A stretch of 64,000 bases of DNA from an uncultured Bacteroidales bacterium. Its GTDB lineage: Bacteria; Bacteroidota; Bacteroidia; Bacteroidales; F082. Position 1 is the first letter of the stretch. Each line of letters opens with the position of its first letter. The translations under genes and the position numbers were made by a program. Below are positions 1 to 8,991 of this stretch, piece by piece. Location: positions 1 through 64,000 of the forward strand of contig CALCYT010000040.1 in assembly GCA_937906455.1 (NCBI GenBank), in the 5' to 3' direction. The notes below the pieces were generated by a model, which saw only the letters and a list, made by a program, of their open reading frames with translations, did not search any database and was not told the origin of the DNA.

Positions 1-2427
1 GTTGTGAATTGCTTTCAAAATTTGTGTAAATTTGCATCGGAAACAATTCTCGCAGGTCAAGTTACATCGATACGATTGTTGTGAATTGCTTTCAAAATTT
101 GTGTAAATTTGCATCGGAAACAATTGGAATGCTCAAAATAAGTATAATGAGCAAGTTGTGAATTGCTTTCAAAATTTGTGTAAATTTGCATCGGAAACAA
201 TTGATAAAGGATTTAATTATTTCCGTGAAAAGTTGTGAATTGCTTTCAAAATTTGTGTAAATTTGCATCGGAAACAATTTCTGTTGCTTAGCGATGCCAT
301 AACCAGCAGTTGTGAATTGCTTTCAAAATTTGTGTAAATTTGCATCGGAAACAATCCACAGCTATCAAATTACACATGATGACCTGTTGTGAATTGCTTT
401 CAAAATTTGTGTAAATTTGCATCGGAAACAATTTCGTACACGATATTTCTATGTGCCAATGAGTTGTGAATTGCTTTCAAAATTTGTGTAAATTTGCATC
501 GGAAACAATAGCTCGAGCAAGCTGGTGTTAGTCGCTTGCGTTGTGAATTGCTTTCAAAATTTGTGTAAATTTGCATCGGAAACAATGCGTGCCTTGTCGG
601 AGGCTCAGGTGCGGCGTTGTGAATTGCTTTCAAAATTTGTGTAAATTTGCATCGGAAACAATTTAAGGTTCAACTTGGTCTGCTCGCAAACCGTTGTGAA
701 TTGCTTTCAAAATTTGTGTAAATTTGCATCGGAAACAATACAAGCCAATGGTGAACTACAAGGGTTGCGTTGTGAATTGCTTTCAAAATTTGTGTAAATT
801 TGCATCGGAAACAATACGTCCGGCAGCGCATCACTATACACATTGTTGTGAATTGCTTTCAAAATTTGTGTAAATTTGCATCGGAAACAATATGTTGTCA
901 GTGCCAATAGTGGTTGACGTAGTTGTGAATTGCTTTCAAAATTTGTGTAAATTTGCATCGGAAACAATTTTTGTTTCCATGATCTGAATTTTTTTAATGT
1001 TGTGAATTGCTTTCAAAATTTGTGTAAATTTGCATCGGAAACAATGTAGAATAGTGGAAGATATACCGCCACGAAGTTGTGAATTGCTTTCAAAATTTGT
1101 GTAAATTTGCATCGGAAACAATTCAGGACAGTAAAATGGCTTGTTCATACCAGTTGTGAATTGCTTTCAAAATTTGTGTAAATTTGCATCGGAAACAATT
1201 TATCATATGTTAAAGTGTCAAAGATTGTAGTTGTGAATTGCTTTCAAAATTTGTGTAAATTTGCATCGGAAACAATTGTGGTCTACCGTCTTTAGAACCA
1301 TATTCAGTTGTGAATTGCTTTCAAAATTTGTGTAAATTTGCATCGGAAACAATATAAAGAAGACCAAGTATTAGCCCGTCTTCGTTGTGAATTGCTTTCA
1401 AAATTTGTGTAAATTTGCATCGGAAACAATTTGAAGGTCGCGATGAATAGACCGTGTAGGGTTGTGAATTGCTTTCAAAATTTGTGTAAATTTGCATCGG
1501 AAACAATAGATTTTTGTTAGCGGCATCAAATTCAATGTTGTGAATTGCTTTCAAAATTTGTGTAAATTTGCATCGGAAACAATACTATCACTATTAGTAG
1601 AATTATCGGTAAGTTGTGAATTGCTTTCAAAATTTGTGTAAATTTGCATCGGAAACAATTTTGAATCCATCTTTGCCAACTGCTGCTGCCGTTGTGAATT
1701 GCTTTCAAAATTTGTGTAAATTTGCATCGGAAACAATCCGCTGTTGGAGCTAATAACCCCATAACTGTTGTGAATTGCTTTCAAAATTTGTGTAAATTTG
1801 CATCGGAAACAATGGCGAGTAATGGCAGTGCCGAAAAATTTATGTTGTGAATTGCTTTCAAAATTTGTGTAAATTTGCATCGGAAACAATATATGGTATA
1901 AAAAGGGGTTATATAAATATGTTGTGAATTGCTTTCAAAATTTGTGTAAATTTGCATCGGAAACAATACCTGCCATGTTATGCATACACTATTGCAGTTG
2001 TGAATTGCTTTCAAAATTTGTGTAAATTTGCATCGGAAACAATTCAACTTTTTATTATTAGAAAAAAAAATGGGTTGTGAATTGCTTTCAAAATTTGTGT
2101 AAATTTGCATCGGAAACAATCAAAAATCGTATATAATTTCCTACGGTAAGTTGTGAATTGCTTTCAAAATTTGTGTAAATTTGCATCGGAAACAATGTAA
2201 AGATGGTATTACTGTAGTACCTGATTGTTGTGAATTGCTTTCAAAATTTGTGTAAATTTGCATCGGAAACAATATTTCGTACTTGCGAAATAAATGACGT
2301 GTTGTTGTGAATTGCTTTCAAAATTTGTGTAAATTTGCATCGGAAACAATTTAGACTTTGAATAATAAAAAAAAATATGGGTTGTGAATTGCTTTCAAAA
2401 TTTGTGTAAATTTGCATCGGAAACAAT
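1..2427 (+). CRISPR. Type II-C CRISPR array, 32 repeats and 31 spacers, left end cut by the window
   Basis: The 47-nt repeat begins GTTGTGAATTGCTTTC and ends CGGAAACAAT. Repeats start at 1, 78, 155, 232, 309, 386, 463, 540, 616, 693, 769, 845, 922, 999, 1076, 1153, 1230, 1307, 1384, 1461, 1537, 1613, 1691, 1767, 1844, 1921, 1997, 2074, 2150, 2227, 2304 and 2381. I saw no base difference between copies. Spacers are 30 nt, some 29, one 31 (1660-1690). The array starts with a full repeat at base 1, so it probably continues to the left. Repeat positions 2-25 pair with the anti-repeat of the tracrRNA at 9023-9045, which sets the crRNA strand as plus: the array is transcribed toward cas2, against the cas operon. 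Any leader should then lie left of the window. Repeat positions 27-34 read TAAATTTG, a Bacteroidetes -7 promoter box. Confidence 0.98.
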
Positions 2428-2447
2428 ACAATCCATGCAATCGCCTG

Positions 2448-2474
2448 ATTCACAATGTGTTAGACATTGTTTCC
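2448..2474. repeat. Hairpin beside the last repeat with inverted repeat-end matches
   Basis: ACAATGT (2452-2458) and ACATTGT (2464-2470) form a 7-bp stem with a 5-nt loop. The same stretch holds ATTCACAA (2448-2455), the reverse complement of CRISPR repeat positions 2-9, and ATTGTTTCC (2466-2474), the reverse complement of the repeat's last 9 bases. It may be a decayed inverted repeat junction or an array-end structure. The base pairing is visible; the role is unknown. Confidence 0.45.
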
Positions 2475-2479
2475 AAAAC

Positions 2480-2512
2480 AAAAAATCCGACTCTACGTGT
2501 GCCGGATTTTTT
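2480..2512. terminator. Bidirectional hairpin terminator between the array and cas2
   Basis: AAAAAATCCG (2480-2489) pairs perfectly with CGGATTTTTT (2503-2512) around a 13-nt loop. The A-run on one arm and T-run on the other let it work in both directions. It could end the cas operon on the minus strand and array transcripts on the plus strand. Confidence 0.75.
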
Positions 2513-2534
2513 AATTTTACCCCACATTTTGATT

Positions 2535-2867
2535 TCAAAACAACTCCAACTGCTGCCCCGGAGTGCCGGTGGGCTCGACTTTTTTGTTGTGAAATATCTC
2601 CATGCTGCCAAATTGCTTGTCAGTGACACACATTATCCCCACTTCGCCAAGCTCCGGCAACGACATCTTCACCCTTTTGATATGAACCTCGGCATTCTCC
2701 ATGCTCGCACAATGTCTCAGATATATCGAAAACTGAAACATCGTGAATCCGTCGTTCAAAAGCTTCTTCCGAAACTCAGCAGCAGCTTTCCGCTCTTTTT
2801 TCGTATCGGTCGGCAAATCGAAAAACACCAAAACCCACATAATCCTGTATTCGCTGAAACGGTCCAT
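2535..2867 (-). CDS. cas2: CRISPR-associated endoribonuclease/adaptation protein Cas2
   Basis: This 110-residue protein is the Cas2 half of the Cas1-Cas2 spacer integrase. It has the N-terminal ferredoxin-like strand MWVLVFFDLPT, with the family's conserved Asp at residue 17. I chose the ATG at 2867 because it overlaps the cas1 stop by one base (TGATG), which implies translational coupling; the open frame runs on to 2924, but that part lies inside cas1. The protein ends GQQLELF, close to the bacterial sliding-clamp binding pentapeptide QL(S/D)LF. It is the last gene of the cas9-broN-cas1-cas2 operon and is followed by the terminator at 2480-2512. Confidence 0.95.
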   Translation of the reverse strand: MDRFSEYRIMWVLVFFDLPTDTKKERKAAAEFRKKLLNDGFTMFQFSIYLRHCASMENAEVHIKRVKMSLPELGEVGIMCVTDKQFGSMEIFHNKKVEPTGTPGQQLELF

Positions 2868-3781
2868 CAGATATCCATTGTGGGATAAGTTATCTTTCGC
2901 GCTTCTCCAGAGAAACATTTGCACAGCGACGATGTGGTCTGTGACGCCGCAATCATCATCGGACTGCGTTGCCCGCCAATGACGACCTCTGTCACGGGCA
3001 ATCCCAACAGCTGTCGTTTCAAATCGGTGCCAAGCTCTCCGTAATCGGCTCCGCTCCGCATGATGTTTATCACCAGCTCGTCAACGTATGGCCTGTAAGG
3101 TTCCATGATGTCGTCGGCCAGACAAAAGGCGTTATACCTGTTGTGATGATGGATTCCCAAAGTCGGCAAAAGTCCGCTTGCGACCAAGGCGCGGGCCACA
3201 ACTGCTCTGACGACGGCATATCCGTAGTTTAACAGATTGTTGGGCATCTCCCCTTCCCTATCCCTAGTAAATCCAGGCAAATTCGGAAATATGTTTTTCC
3301 AGTAATATGCCGCCGCGCGTCCCTCAAGATTATCGCTGTCACCGCTTTTCACATCATTAGCCCATGCAAACATACACCCGACCTCAATGCCACTCAACCT
3401 TTTCAAAACCGAAGCCTGATTTCGGATTTTAGCCTGCACCGTCTGCTGCCAGAGTTGTTTTTTCAATGGTAGCGACGCGTTTATCTGGTTGTTGAACCGC
3501 TCACTCTGAATCGTGTTGCCTTCGATTGGCAAGAGCAATCCTGACGGCATGTGCTTTTCATCGCAGGTTATTACAGCACAGTTGTTTTGCAACAATGCGT
3601 CCAACGCCACGTTTGTGATGGTTATCTGACGGTCTTCGAGTACCACCACGCCGATGTCTTCAATTGGAACGGTTTTTGTCACCTCCTCTTGGGTCACTTT
3701 GTCGGTTTGTTTGACAACAAGTTGGGAGTTCTTCGTCGAAAGATACGCCGGATTGCCGAAAAATAGGGTGCGTTTAATCAT
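2867..3781 (-). CDS. cas1: CRISPR-associated integrase Cas1 (type II)
   Basis: Cas1 is the metal-dependent integrase that inserts new spacers with Cas2. The 304-residue length is normal for type II. The N-terminal beta domain (roughly 1-85) is followed by the helical catalytic domain. Candidate metal ligands are Glu153 (LEGRAAAYYW), His211 (TLGIHHHNRYNAF) and Asp224 (LADDIMEPYRP), in the expected order and spacing, so the enzyme looks intact. Its ATG lies inside the end of the upstream Bro-N gene (8-nt overlap, ATGATTAA), and its stop overlaps the cas2 start by one base. The three downstream genes are therefore probably translated as a coupled unit. Confidence 0.97.
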   Translation of the reverse strand: MIKRTLFFGNPAYLSTKNSQLVVKQTDKVTQEEVTKTVPIEDIGVVVLEDRQITITNVALDALLQNNCAVITCDEKHMPSGLLLPIEGNTIQSERFNNQINASLPLKKQLWQQTVQAKIRNQASVLKRLSGIEVGCMFAWANDVKSGDSDNLEGRAAAYYWKNIFPNLPGFTRDREGEMPNNLLNYGYAVVRAVVARALVASGLLPTLGIHHHNRYNAFCLADDIMEPYRPYVDELVINIMRSGADYGELGTDLKRQLLGLPVTEVVIGGQRSPMMIAASQTTSSLCKCFSGEARKITYPTMDI

Positions 3782-4610
3782 CTGATTCTATTTCCAGGGT
3801 GGTTTGTGTGGGTAAATAATTATTGGGGTTCGAAACACTACGACCAAGTTCCTTTTCGGTTTCTTTTCTGGCCACTCCAGCTACATTTCCGCCTCGCTTT
3901 GCAATCTTTCTGCTCTCCTCAAACGACTCAGGGGCTTCTTTTTGGGAGATTTCCGTTGTGACGCGCTCGCCAAGCATGGTGAAAATCAGCTCCAGGTCGT
4001 CCATGTGGTCGCGCAGGTTCTGGTTCTTCTTGGTCAGGCCTTTAAACTCTTTGTATTCCGAAGGTGTCATGCCAAAGGTGGCTTTGGATATTTCAGCGGT
4101 AAGAATGGCATAATCCTGTTCCAATGTAATGCCGCGTCGTTTCCATTCATCGGTAAGGTTTTGGCGGATGGCCATACCACGAAGCCGCTTGTCGATCCAA
4201 TCTTTGGGATAGCCTTTCTTCTCGTAGAGTTCCTTCATACGCTCTTGGGCCAGTTCGGGGTTCTCGATTTCGAGCAGGCGCTCATAGCCAACCGTAGCCA
4301 ACCACTGCTTGAAAGGCTCGGCTTTGGGCGACGGGATGGACTGAATGATTCGGAACAGGCCTTTGACGTTGGCCGCCAAAGTTTTGCGTTTTTTTCCTGT
4401 TTCTGTGAGCATATCTACCTGGGGACAATTTGTCCCTAGGAACGATCCTAATGCTTCGTCGCGTTTACGCATCTTCTTTAGATAGTCAGTTGGATTAATG
4501 GAATCCGTCAATGCGGCCACCACATCCACAACGGAGAAGTACCATTGCTCCTCCTCGTCGTTCCATTCAGAACGGATTTTCTTGTCTTGGAATAGTTTGA
4601 TGTTGGTCAT
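3774..4610 (-). CDS. Bro-N / DinD-like protein embedded in the cas operon
   Basis: This 278-residue protein sits between cas9 and cas1, where standard type II-C loci have no gene. Residues about 10-110 look like a Bro-N (phage antirepressor/BRO) DNA-binding domain: WYFSVVDVVAAL near the start and GLFRIIQSIPSPKAEPFKQWL later. The C-terminal half, with KGLTKKNQNLRDHM near 190-203, resembles the C-terminal part of DinD, the DNA-damage-inducible protein. I chose the ATG at 4610, 13 nt after the cas9 stop; an in-frame start at 4655 would overlap cas9 by 32 nt. The end overlaps cas1 by 8 nt. No integrase, att site or other phage gene is nearby. The domain call rests on recalled family patterns. A role in cas regulation, adaptation or damage signalling is inference. 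Confidence 0.85.
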   Translation of the reverse strand: MTNIKLFQDKKIRSEWNDEEEQWYFSVVDVVAALTDSINPTDYLKKMRKRDEALGSFLGTNCPQVDMLTETGKKRKTLAANVKGLFRIIQSIPSPKAEPFKQWLATVGYERLLEIENPELAQERMKELYEKKGYPKDWIDKRLRGMAIRQNLTDEWKRRGITLEQDYAILTAEISKATFGMTPSEYKEFKGLTKKNQNLRDHMDDLELIFTMLGERVTTEISQKEAPESFEESRKIAKRGGNVAGVARKETEKELGRSVSNPNNYLPTQTTLEIESDD

Positions 4611-4623
4611 AGTTTTTCTTGTT

Positions 4624-7600
4624 TTAGTATTCGCCAATAGAAACAATCTGTCCAATGTGGTTTACACGGACTTTGAGGATATTTTCAATACCATTTAATC
4701 CAAAACGCTTCCATGTAATACCTTTCAATTTCGCATTGTCTTGCACCGTTGTTTCCAAGTGATGCCTAAAGAAATAATCTTTGTTTGTCATTTTTTGCAC
4801 CCTAAACAGATTTGGACTTATCGCGGCATAGTTTTCAGGGTTCTTGTACCAAGCCTCATCGTGTTCCAATGGGTTGAATGTCATATTACCATCGGCATCG
4901 TAGCGCGGGAAGACAAAGTATTCGTTTTGCTTCATGGTGAACAGGAACTGCCAGCCTTCCTCGCGTTTGTACTCTTTGTCGATTATTGGCAAATGCTGCA
5001 TGGCACGTGAAGTAGCCTCGTAGAACGAAACTATCTTTTCGTCAAGCTCATACATGATGTTGCCGTTTTCATCGAGTGCAGGTTGGCCGTTCTTGTCCAA
5101 TTTCGGCTTACGGTAAATAGCTACGTGATGATTATTACCGGTATTCACAAAATCGATTGGCTGTTTATTGCCATTTTCATCAAGCAAGAGATTGCCATCT
5201 TTGTCGCATTTGTCGTGCAAAGCTTCGGCATTGCTGATGCCCGTAATGGTGACACGCTTGATAGCAATACCCTTCTCCTTGTTGAGCCAGATGGGATTTT
5301 CATCGAGGTTGGAAAAGGCTTTCTTCGCATCGCCACCAAATTCTTTCAGTCTGTCTTCCAGAATTTTGCGGATACTCACGTCAACTACTTTGTCCAACTT
5401 CAAGTCAGGCGAAACCTCTTTCCTGATGGTGTAAATCGTCTCAAACCCAACAGTCTTTACTTTTTCCGGTACTTGGGCGGTATGCAACTCATCGAGCCAA
5501 ATCGGATTTTTGTCCAATGCGTTTTTGCCTGTAAACGCCTTCTTAGCATCGCCGCCAAATTGGTTCAGACGAGCCATCAACGCCTCCCGATAGCGGTTGC
5601 TTGCCACCATATTTATCTTCTCGGCATCGAACGAGGCATTGACTTTTTCCTCTTTGGTGACATATCGCTTCGAACTGCCATAGATGGTTTCCAGATGCAG
5701 TTGCCCGCGCGGGGTGAGTTGCACCTTTTTGTTCTTGCCCGATTTCTTTTTCGTGACGTTCACGTTGCGCGTCACCACCTTGTTTTTCGCTTTGATTGAA
5801 ATCAAGGTGTTCTCCAACTGTCGTTTGGCTTCGGCACGGAACTCGTTGAGAGGCATTGGCGGATTGAAGCGCAATTTGCCACGGTTGTCGCGATAGAGTT
5901 CCTTTTTCTCGATGGCATAAACAGCCTTGGTCTTGTCCTCTTTGTTCAAATCGGCAAATTCAACCATGTCAAGGTCAATCCAATCGTCAACACCTTTTTG
6001 CACACGAGCGTTCAAATTGTTCAGATACTGAATGAATGAGCGTTTGGTGAAAGCAATCGTAAGTGCGTCCATGGCGTGGTGGCGATGGTCATTGCGCTTT
6101 GTCCAATCGTTGATTCGGCGTATCCTTTGCCCGTCTCGGCCTTCGATGATTTCGGTCAGCCCCAATTGGTTGTACTTGTCCCAGTTGAGTTCCTGCATAA
6201 CGTCAACCAGCTGCCAATCCTCCCGCAGGCGGTCGGTTATGCTGCCTGTTGTAGGCAAAACAAAGCGCACAAGCTCTTCCAGAATCTCACGGGCTTTCTT
6301 GGCTATGTATTGCGAATCGCGCAAGTCGCGGTTGATGAAGCCGCTCGGAATGTCAGCTTCTTTCATCAGCAGTTTGTCGTGCTTTGTCTTGCTGATAACT
6401 TTGTCATCCAACAACTTGTCAATGCGATTCTTGTAATCGCCATTGGCGAAATCTTCGCCATATTTTGTGGCTACAAAATCGAAAGCCGTAGTGTTCGACT
6501 TGTCCAGATTGGCTTGACGTGCTTCCAAAGTTTTGTTTGAGAATGAGTCGTCGAATAGTTTTGCCTGCGGAATGATATGTTCAATATCGAACTCTTTGCT
6601 GAAGAGTTTTTCGCGTGGTATGTAAGTGTCGGTATAGAGTGTGTGGTAACCGTTATTCTTCAGCTCCTCATATAATTTGTAGCGAATAATGTCGTTGCGA
6701 CTCACATGCGACAGACCAAATTCATTTTGCAGTTTCTTGACCAATTCCTCATGCAGACGAGTTGTTTCGTTGATAGACTTCGTGAGTTCCTCGCGCTCCT
6801 TGGCCGACTTCTTCAGTTCGCGAGCCAACTCGATACGGATTTCATCGGGTTTGCCGTATTCCTCTATGATGCCATTGACAACATTGACCATTTGGTTCAA
6901 AATCTTCTCAACAACGGGGTTGCGCAGACTGTTGCGCGGAAGAAGTTCCAACTTGTCTTTCAGCACCTTGTTTTCAATCTCCTCCTTGGTGAGCGACTGC
7001 TTTGAATGGCGATAACCTGCATATTCGCAAGCCACGCTGTAGTCGTTCCCGTCTTTCAAATGCGGCAATATCTTACGTATAGCTTTGGTGCTCAGACTAC
7101 TATAATCGCCAGCCTCCTTGAAAACAACATTGGCAAGAACCGTTGCGTATTCCTTTTCAAAGCCAAACGTACCGTGCAACTTTTCAATCAATTTTTCATT
7201 GCCAATGGATGAATTGTCACCCTCAAACGAGTACAATAGATGCCACAGTCGGAACATTGGTTGCTGCTCAAAATCTTTTCCTTCAAGGTCGGAATTGAAG
7301 GTCAGAATGCGAGTGTCAATACCTATCGTATCGAAAATCTCAGAAATGCTTTGCTGCATTTCTTTTGCTGATTTTTTCTGTAAATCTCCCACATCGTGTC
7401 CGCTCATTTCGGCAATGGCTTGATATGCCTTGAACAACTCGGCTTGCGTGCGGTTGCCGTCCAACTCCTTGAAGTTCATGTCAACTTCTTTCTGATGAGG
7501 GAAGAGCATTTTCAGTGCTTCAGCCTTCGACAATTTCTCTTTGTAGTTCAACTCGGCAAAAAGAAGCTCTTTTTCTTCAGGCAACAACCAGCGCTTGCCA

Positions 7601-8934
7601 TAATTATAGTCTTTGGAGTATCCAAATAGGTCCTGTTGCTGATTAGGTATTATCATTCCCGACACTTCAACGTCATTCAGCCGCTGCCAAATCTTGAACT
7701 CTTGGAACAACGGCGATGACTTTGGGCAGACACGCAATCCGATGGTTTTCTGTCTCTTCTTGCCATCGACTTCCACTTCTATTTGCCGGCTCTCGAACTC
7801 GCAGAACGAAATCAATCCCTTTTGCGACTTGAGCGGACGCTGGTAGAAAATCACCACATCGCGAATCTCTTTCTTGAGTTCGGCGGTCAACTCCTTATGA
7901 AATCTAGCCTGCGTTTCCCAGATGGTCTCAAACTCGTTGAGGTAGTCCTGCCGATAGAAGACCTGATTCTTCAGGCTGTAGTTCGGATTCTTGTCCAACT
8001 GCGCCATTTGGTATTGACCGACTGTCTGATGATTGAAATATAGTTCCTTGCTTCGGTCGCTGATGTTGCCGAGATAACCGCTTGCATTGCTGATTTGGCC
8101 GTTGATTTCTTGAAGTACGATAGCCAATTCCTCCAATCCAAGTTGTTCGGAAAGAGCCTTGCAACGCCATTGGAAATTTTCAATCTTCTGCTCAAAGCCT
8201 TTTGTAGTGCGTTTGATGCCGACAATGCCGAATGGTTTGGCGCAAATCGCCCATGTCTGGCTTTTGTTCTTTCCTTGCAATTCGTCTTTCAGTCCGTCAG
8301 TGAGCTGGTCGGGATAAAAATGCTTCTGTATGTTCCAAACCTTGTCGAACTCAGCCTGCAAATCGGAACGGTAGAAATCGGGAAGATACTTTTTGCCACC
8401 TTTAAGCAACTCCAGCGACAACTGACCGGGCATCAAATTCTCGTTGTAAAGGCGTTTGGCAACCTCCATGCCGTCAATCAGTTGCCCCTCCTCGGTCGAT
8501 TTCGCCTTTCGGCTGCTCTTGTAGCCACGTTTCTTGTTGATTTGCAAAAGCACACGCGCAAATTCCTCCAACGAAATCTCGTCAGTGGCAGCCTTTGCAC
8601 GCAATCGGTATGTCTCAAAGGTTGTGCGATTGCCATTTTCCGATAAAATGGTGTCGTTAGAGATAAAACCACTGGATTTCAGAATCTTAATTAAGTTTTC
8701 ACGACGCAGCTTATAGCGTTGCAAATTGCGACGCATACTGCGTTTGAGAGTGCGGTCGGCATTAGTTGTAATGCTTTTGCCTTTTTCAAAATTAGTCAGT
8801 TCGTCAACAGTGAGCGGATTTACCCTAACTCCCAGTTTTACGATAGACGATTGTTCGTCAGCATTTTCAGCTTCATTCACCACCGCCCAGCCGATGCTGT
8901 TGGTGCCGAGGTCTAATCCCAGAATTTTTTTCAT
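4624..8934 (-). CDS. cas9: CRISPR-associated endonuclease Cas9, type II-C
   Basis: Cas9 is the RNA-guided DNA nuclease of the locus. All catalytic parts are present in 1436 residues: RuvC-I with Asp8 (KKILGLDLGTNSIGW), an arginine-rich bridge helix near 60-80 (RTLKRSMRRNLQRYKLRR), RuvC-II with Glu702 (IRIELARE), HNH with His786 (FDIEHIIPQ) and Asn800, and RuvC-III with His953 and Asp956 (RHHAMDALTIAF). The region after about 1000 should hold the wedge and PAM-interacting parts. It contains two related segments (GGDAKKAF and NPIWL blocks near 1118-1149 and 1191-1220) and two DKxG...DENGN segments near 1243-1295. It is the first gene of the operon, with a canonical promoter at 8961-8991 and only about 25 nt of leader. 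The protein is larger than most compact II-C Cas9s but normal for Bacteroidetes. Confidence 0.98.
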   Translation of the reverse strand: MKKILGLDLGTNSIGWAVVNEAENADEQSSIVKLGVRVNPLTVDELTNFEKGKSITTNADRTLKRSMRRNLQRYKLRRENLIKILKSSGFISNDTILSENGNRTTFETYRLRAKAATDEISLEEFARVLLQINKKRGYKSSRKAKSTEEGQLIDGMEVAKRLYNENLMPGQLSLELLKGGKKYLPDFYRSDLQAEFDKVWNIQKHFYPDQLTDGLKDELQGKNKSQTWAICAKPFGIVGIKRTTKGFEQKIENFQWRCKALSEQLGLEELAIVLQEINGQISNASGYLGNISDRSKELYFNHQTVGQYQMAQLDKNPNYSLKNQVFYRQDYLNEFETIWETQARFHKELTAELKKEIRDVVIFYQRPLKSQKGLISFCEFESRQIEVEVDGKKRQKTIGLRVCPKSSPLFQEFKIWQRLNDVEVSGMIIPNQQQDLFGYSKDYNYGKRWLLPEEKELLFAELNYKEKLSKAEALKMLFPHQKEVDMNFKELDGNRTQAELFKAYQAIAEMSGHDVGDLQKKSAKEMQQSISEIFDTIGIDTRILTFNSDLEGKDFEQQPMFRLWHLLYSFEGDNSSIGNEKLIEKLHGTFGFEKEYATVLANVVFKEAGDYSSLSTKAIRKILPHLKDGNDYSVACEYAGYRHSKQSLTKEEIENKVLKDKLELLPRNSLRNPVVEKILNQMVNVVNGIIEEYGKPDEIRIELARELKKSAKEREELTKSINETTRLHEELVKKLQNEFGLSHVSRNDIIRYKLYEELKNNGYHTLYTDTYIPREKLFSKEFDIEHIIPQAKLFDDSFSNKTLEARQANLDKSNTTAFDFVATKYGEDFANGDYKNRIDKLLDDKVISKTKHDKLLMKEADIPSGFINRDLRDSQYIAKKAREILEELVRFVLPTTGSITDRLREDWQLVDVMQELNWDKYNQLGLTEIIEGRDGQRIRRINDWTKRNDHRHHAMDALTIAFTKRSFIQYLNNLNARVQKGVDDWIDLDMVEFADLNKEDKTKAVYAIEKKELYRDNRGKLRFNPPMPLNEFRAEAKRQLENTLISIKAKNKVVTRNVNVTKKKSGKNKKVQLTPRGQLHLETIYGSSKRYVTKEEKVNASFDAEKINMVASNRYREALMARLNQFGGDAKKAFTGKNALDKNPIWLDELHTAQVPEKVKTVGFETIYTIRKEVSPDLKLDKVVDVSIRKILEDRLKEFGGDAKKAFSNLDENPIWLNKEKGIAIKRVTITGISNAEALHDKCDKDGNLLLDENGNKQPIDFVNTGNNHHVAIYRKPKLDKNGQPALDENGNIMYELDEKIVSFYEATSRAMQHLPIIDKEYKREEGWQFLFTMKQNEYFVFPRYDADGNMTFNPLEHDEAWYKNPENYAAISPNLFRVQKMTNKDYFFRHHLETTVQDNAKLKGITWKRFGLNGIENILKVRVNHIGQIVSIGEY

Positions 8935-8960
8935 GTGCTTTAGTGTATGATTTCAAAGCA

Positions 8961-8991
8961 CAAAAATAAAAAAAAGTTATATATTTTCAAA
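8961..8991 (-). promoter_or_regulatory. cas9 operon promoter (Bacteroidetes -33/-7 type)
   Basis: On the minus strand, TTTG (8991-8988), 19 nt and TATTTTTG (8968-8961) match the sigma-ABfr consensus of a TTG -33 box, N19-21 and TAnnTTTG. The start codon at 8934 follows about 26 nt after the -7 box. The -33 box lies at the centre of the palindrome at 8977-8999. Confidence 0.8.

Noticed and set aside
2074..2380. Apparent similarity of the spacers at 2044-2073 and 2351-2380
   Set aside because: Both are AT-rich with A-runs; beyond that the match is poor, so common origin is not supported.
92..2453. Chain of minus-strand open frames across the first 2.4 kb
   Set aside because: They are translations of the CRISPR repeat and spacers; the same 15-residue block recurs only because the repeats are identical.
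2384..2982. Plus-strand frames beside the array
   Set aside because: They are antisense to cas2 and cas1, whose motifs and coupled starts are clear.
3774..4655. Reading the Bro-N gene as a prophage fragment
   Set aside because: No integrase, terminase, att-like repeat or other phage gene is nearby, and the gene is tightly packed with the cas genes.
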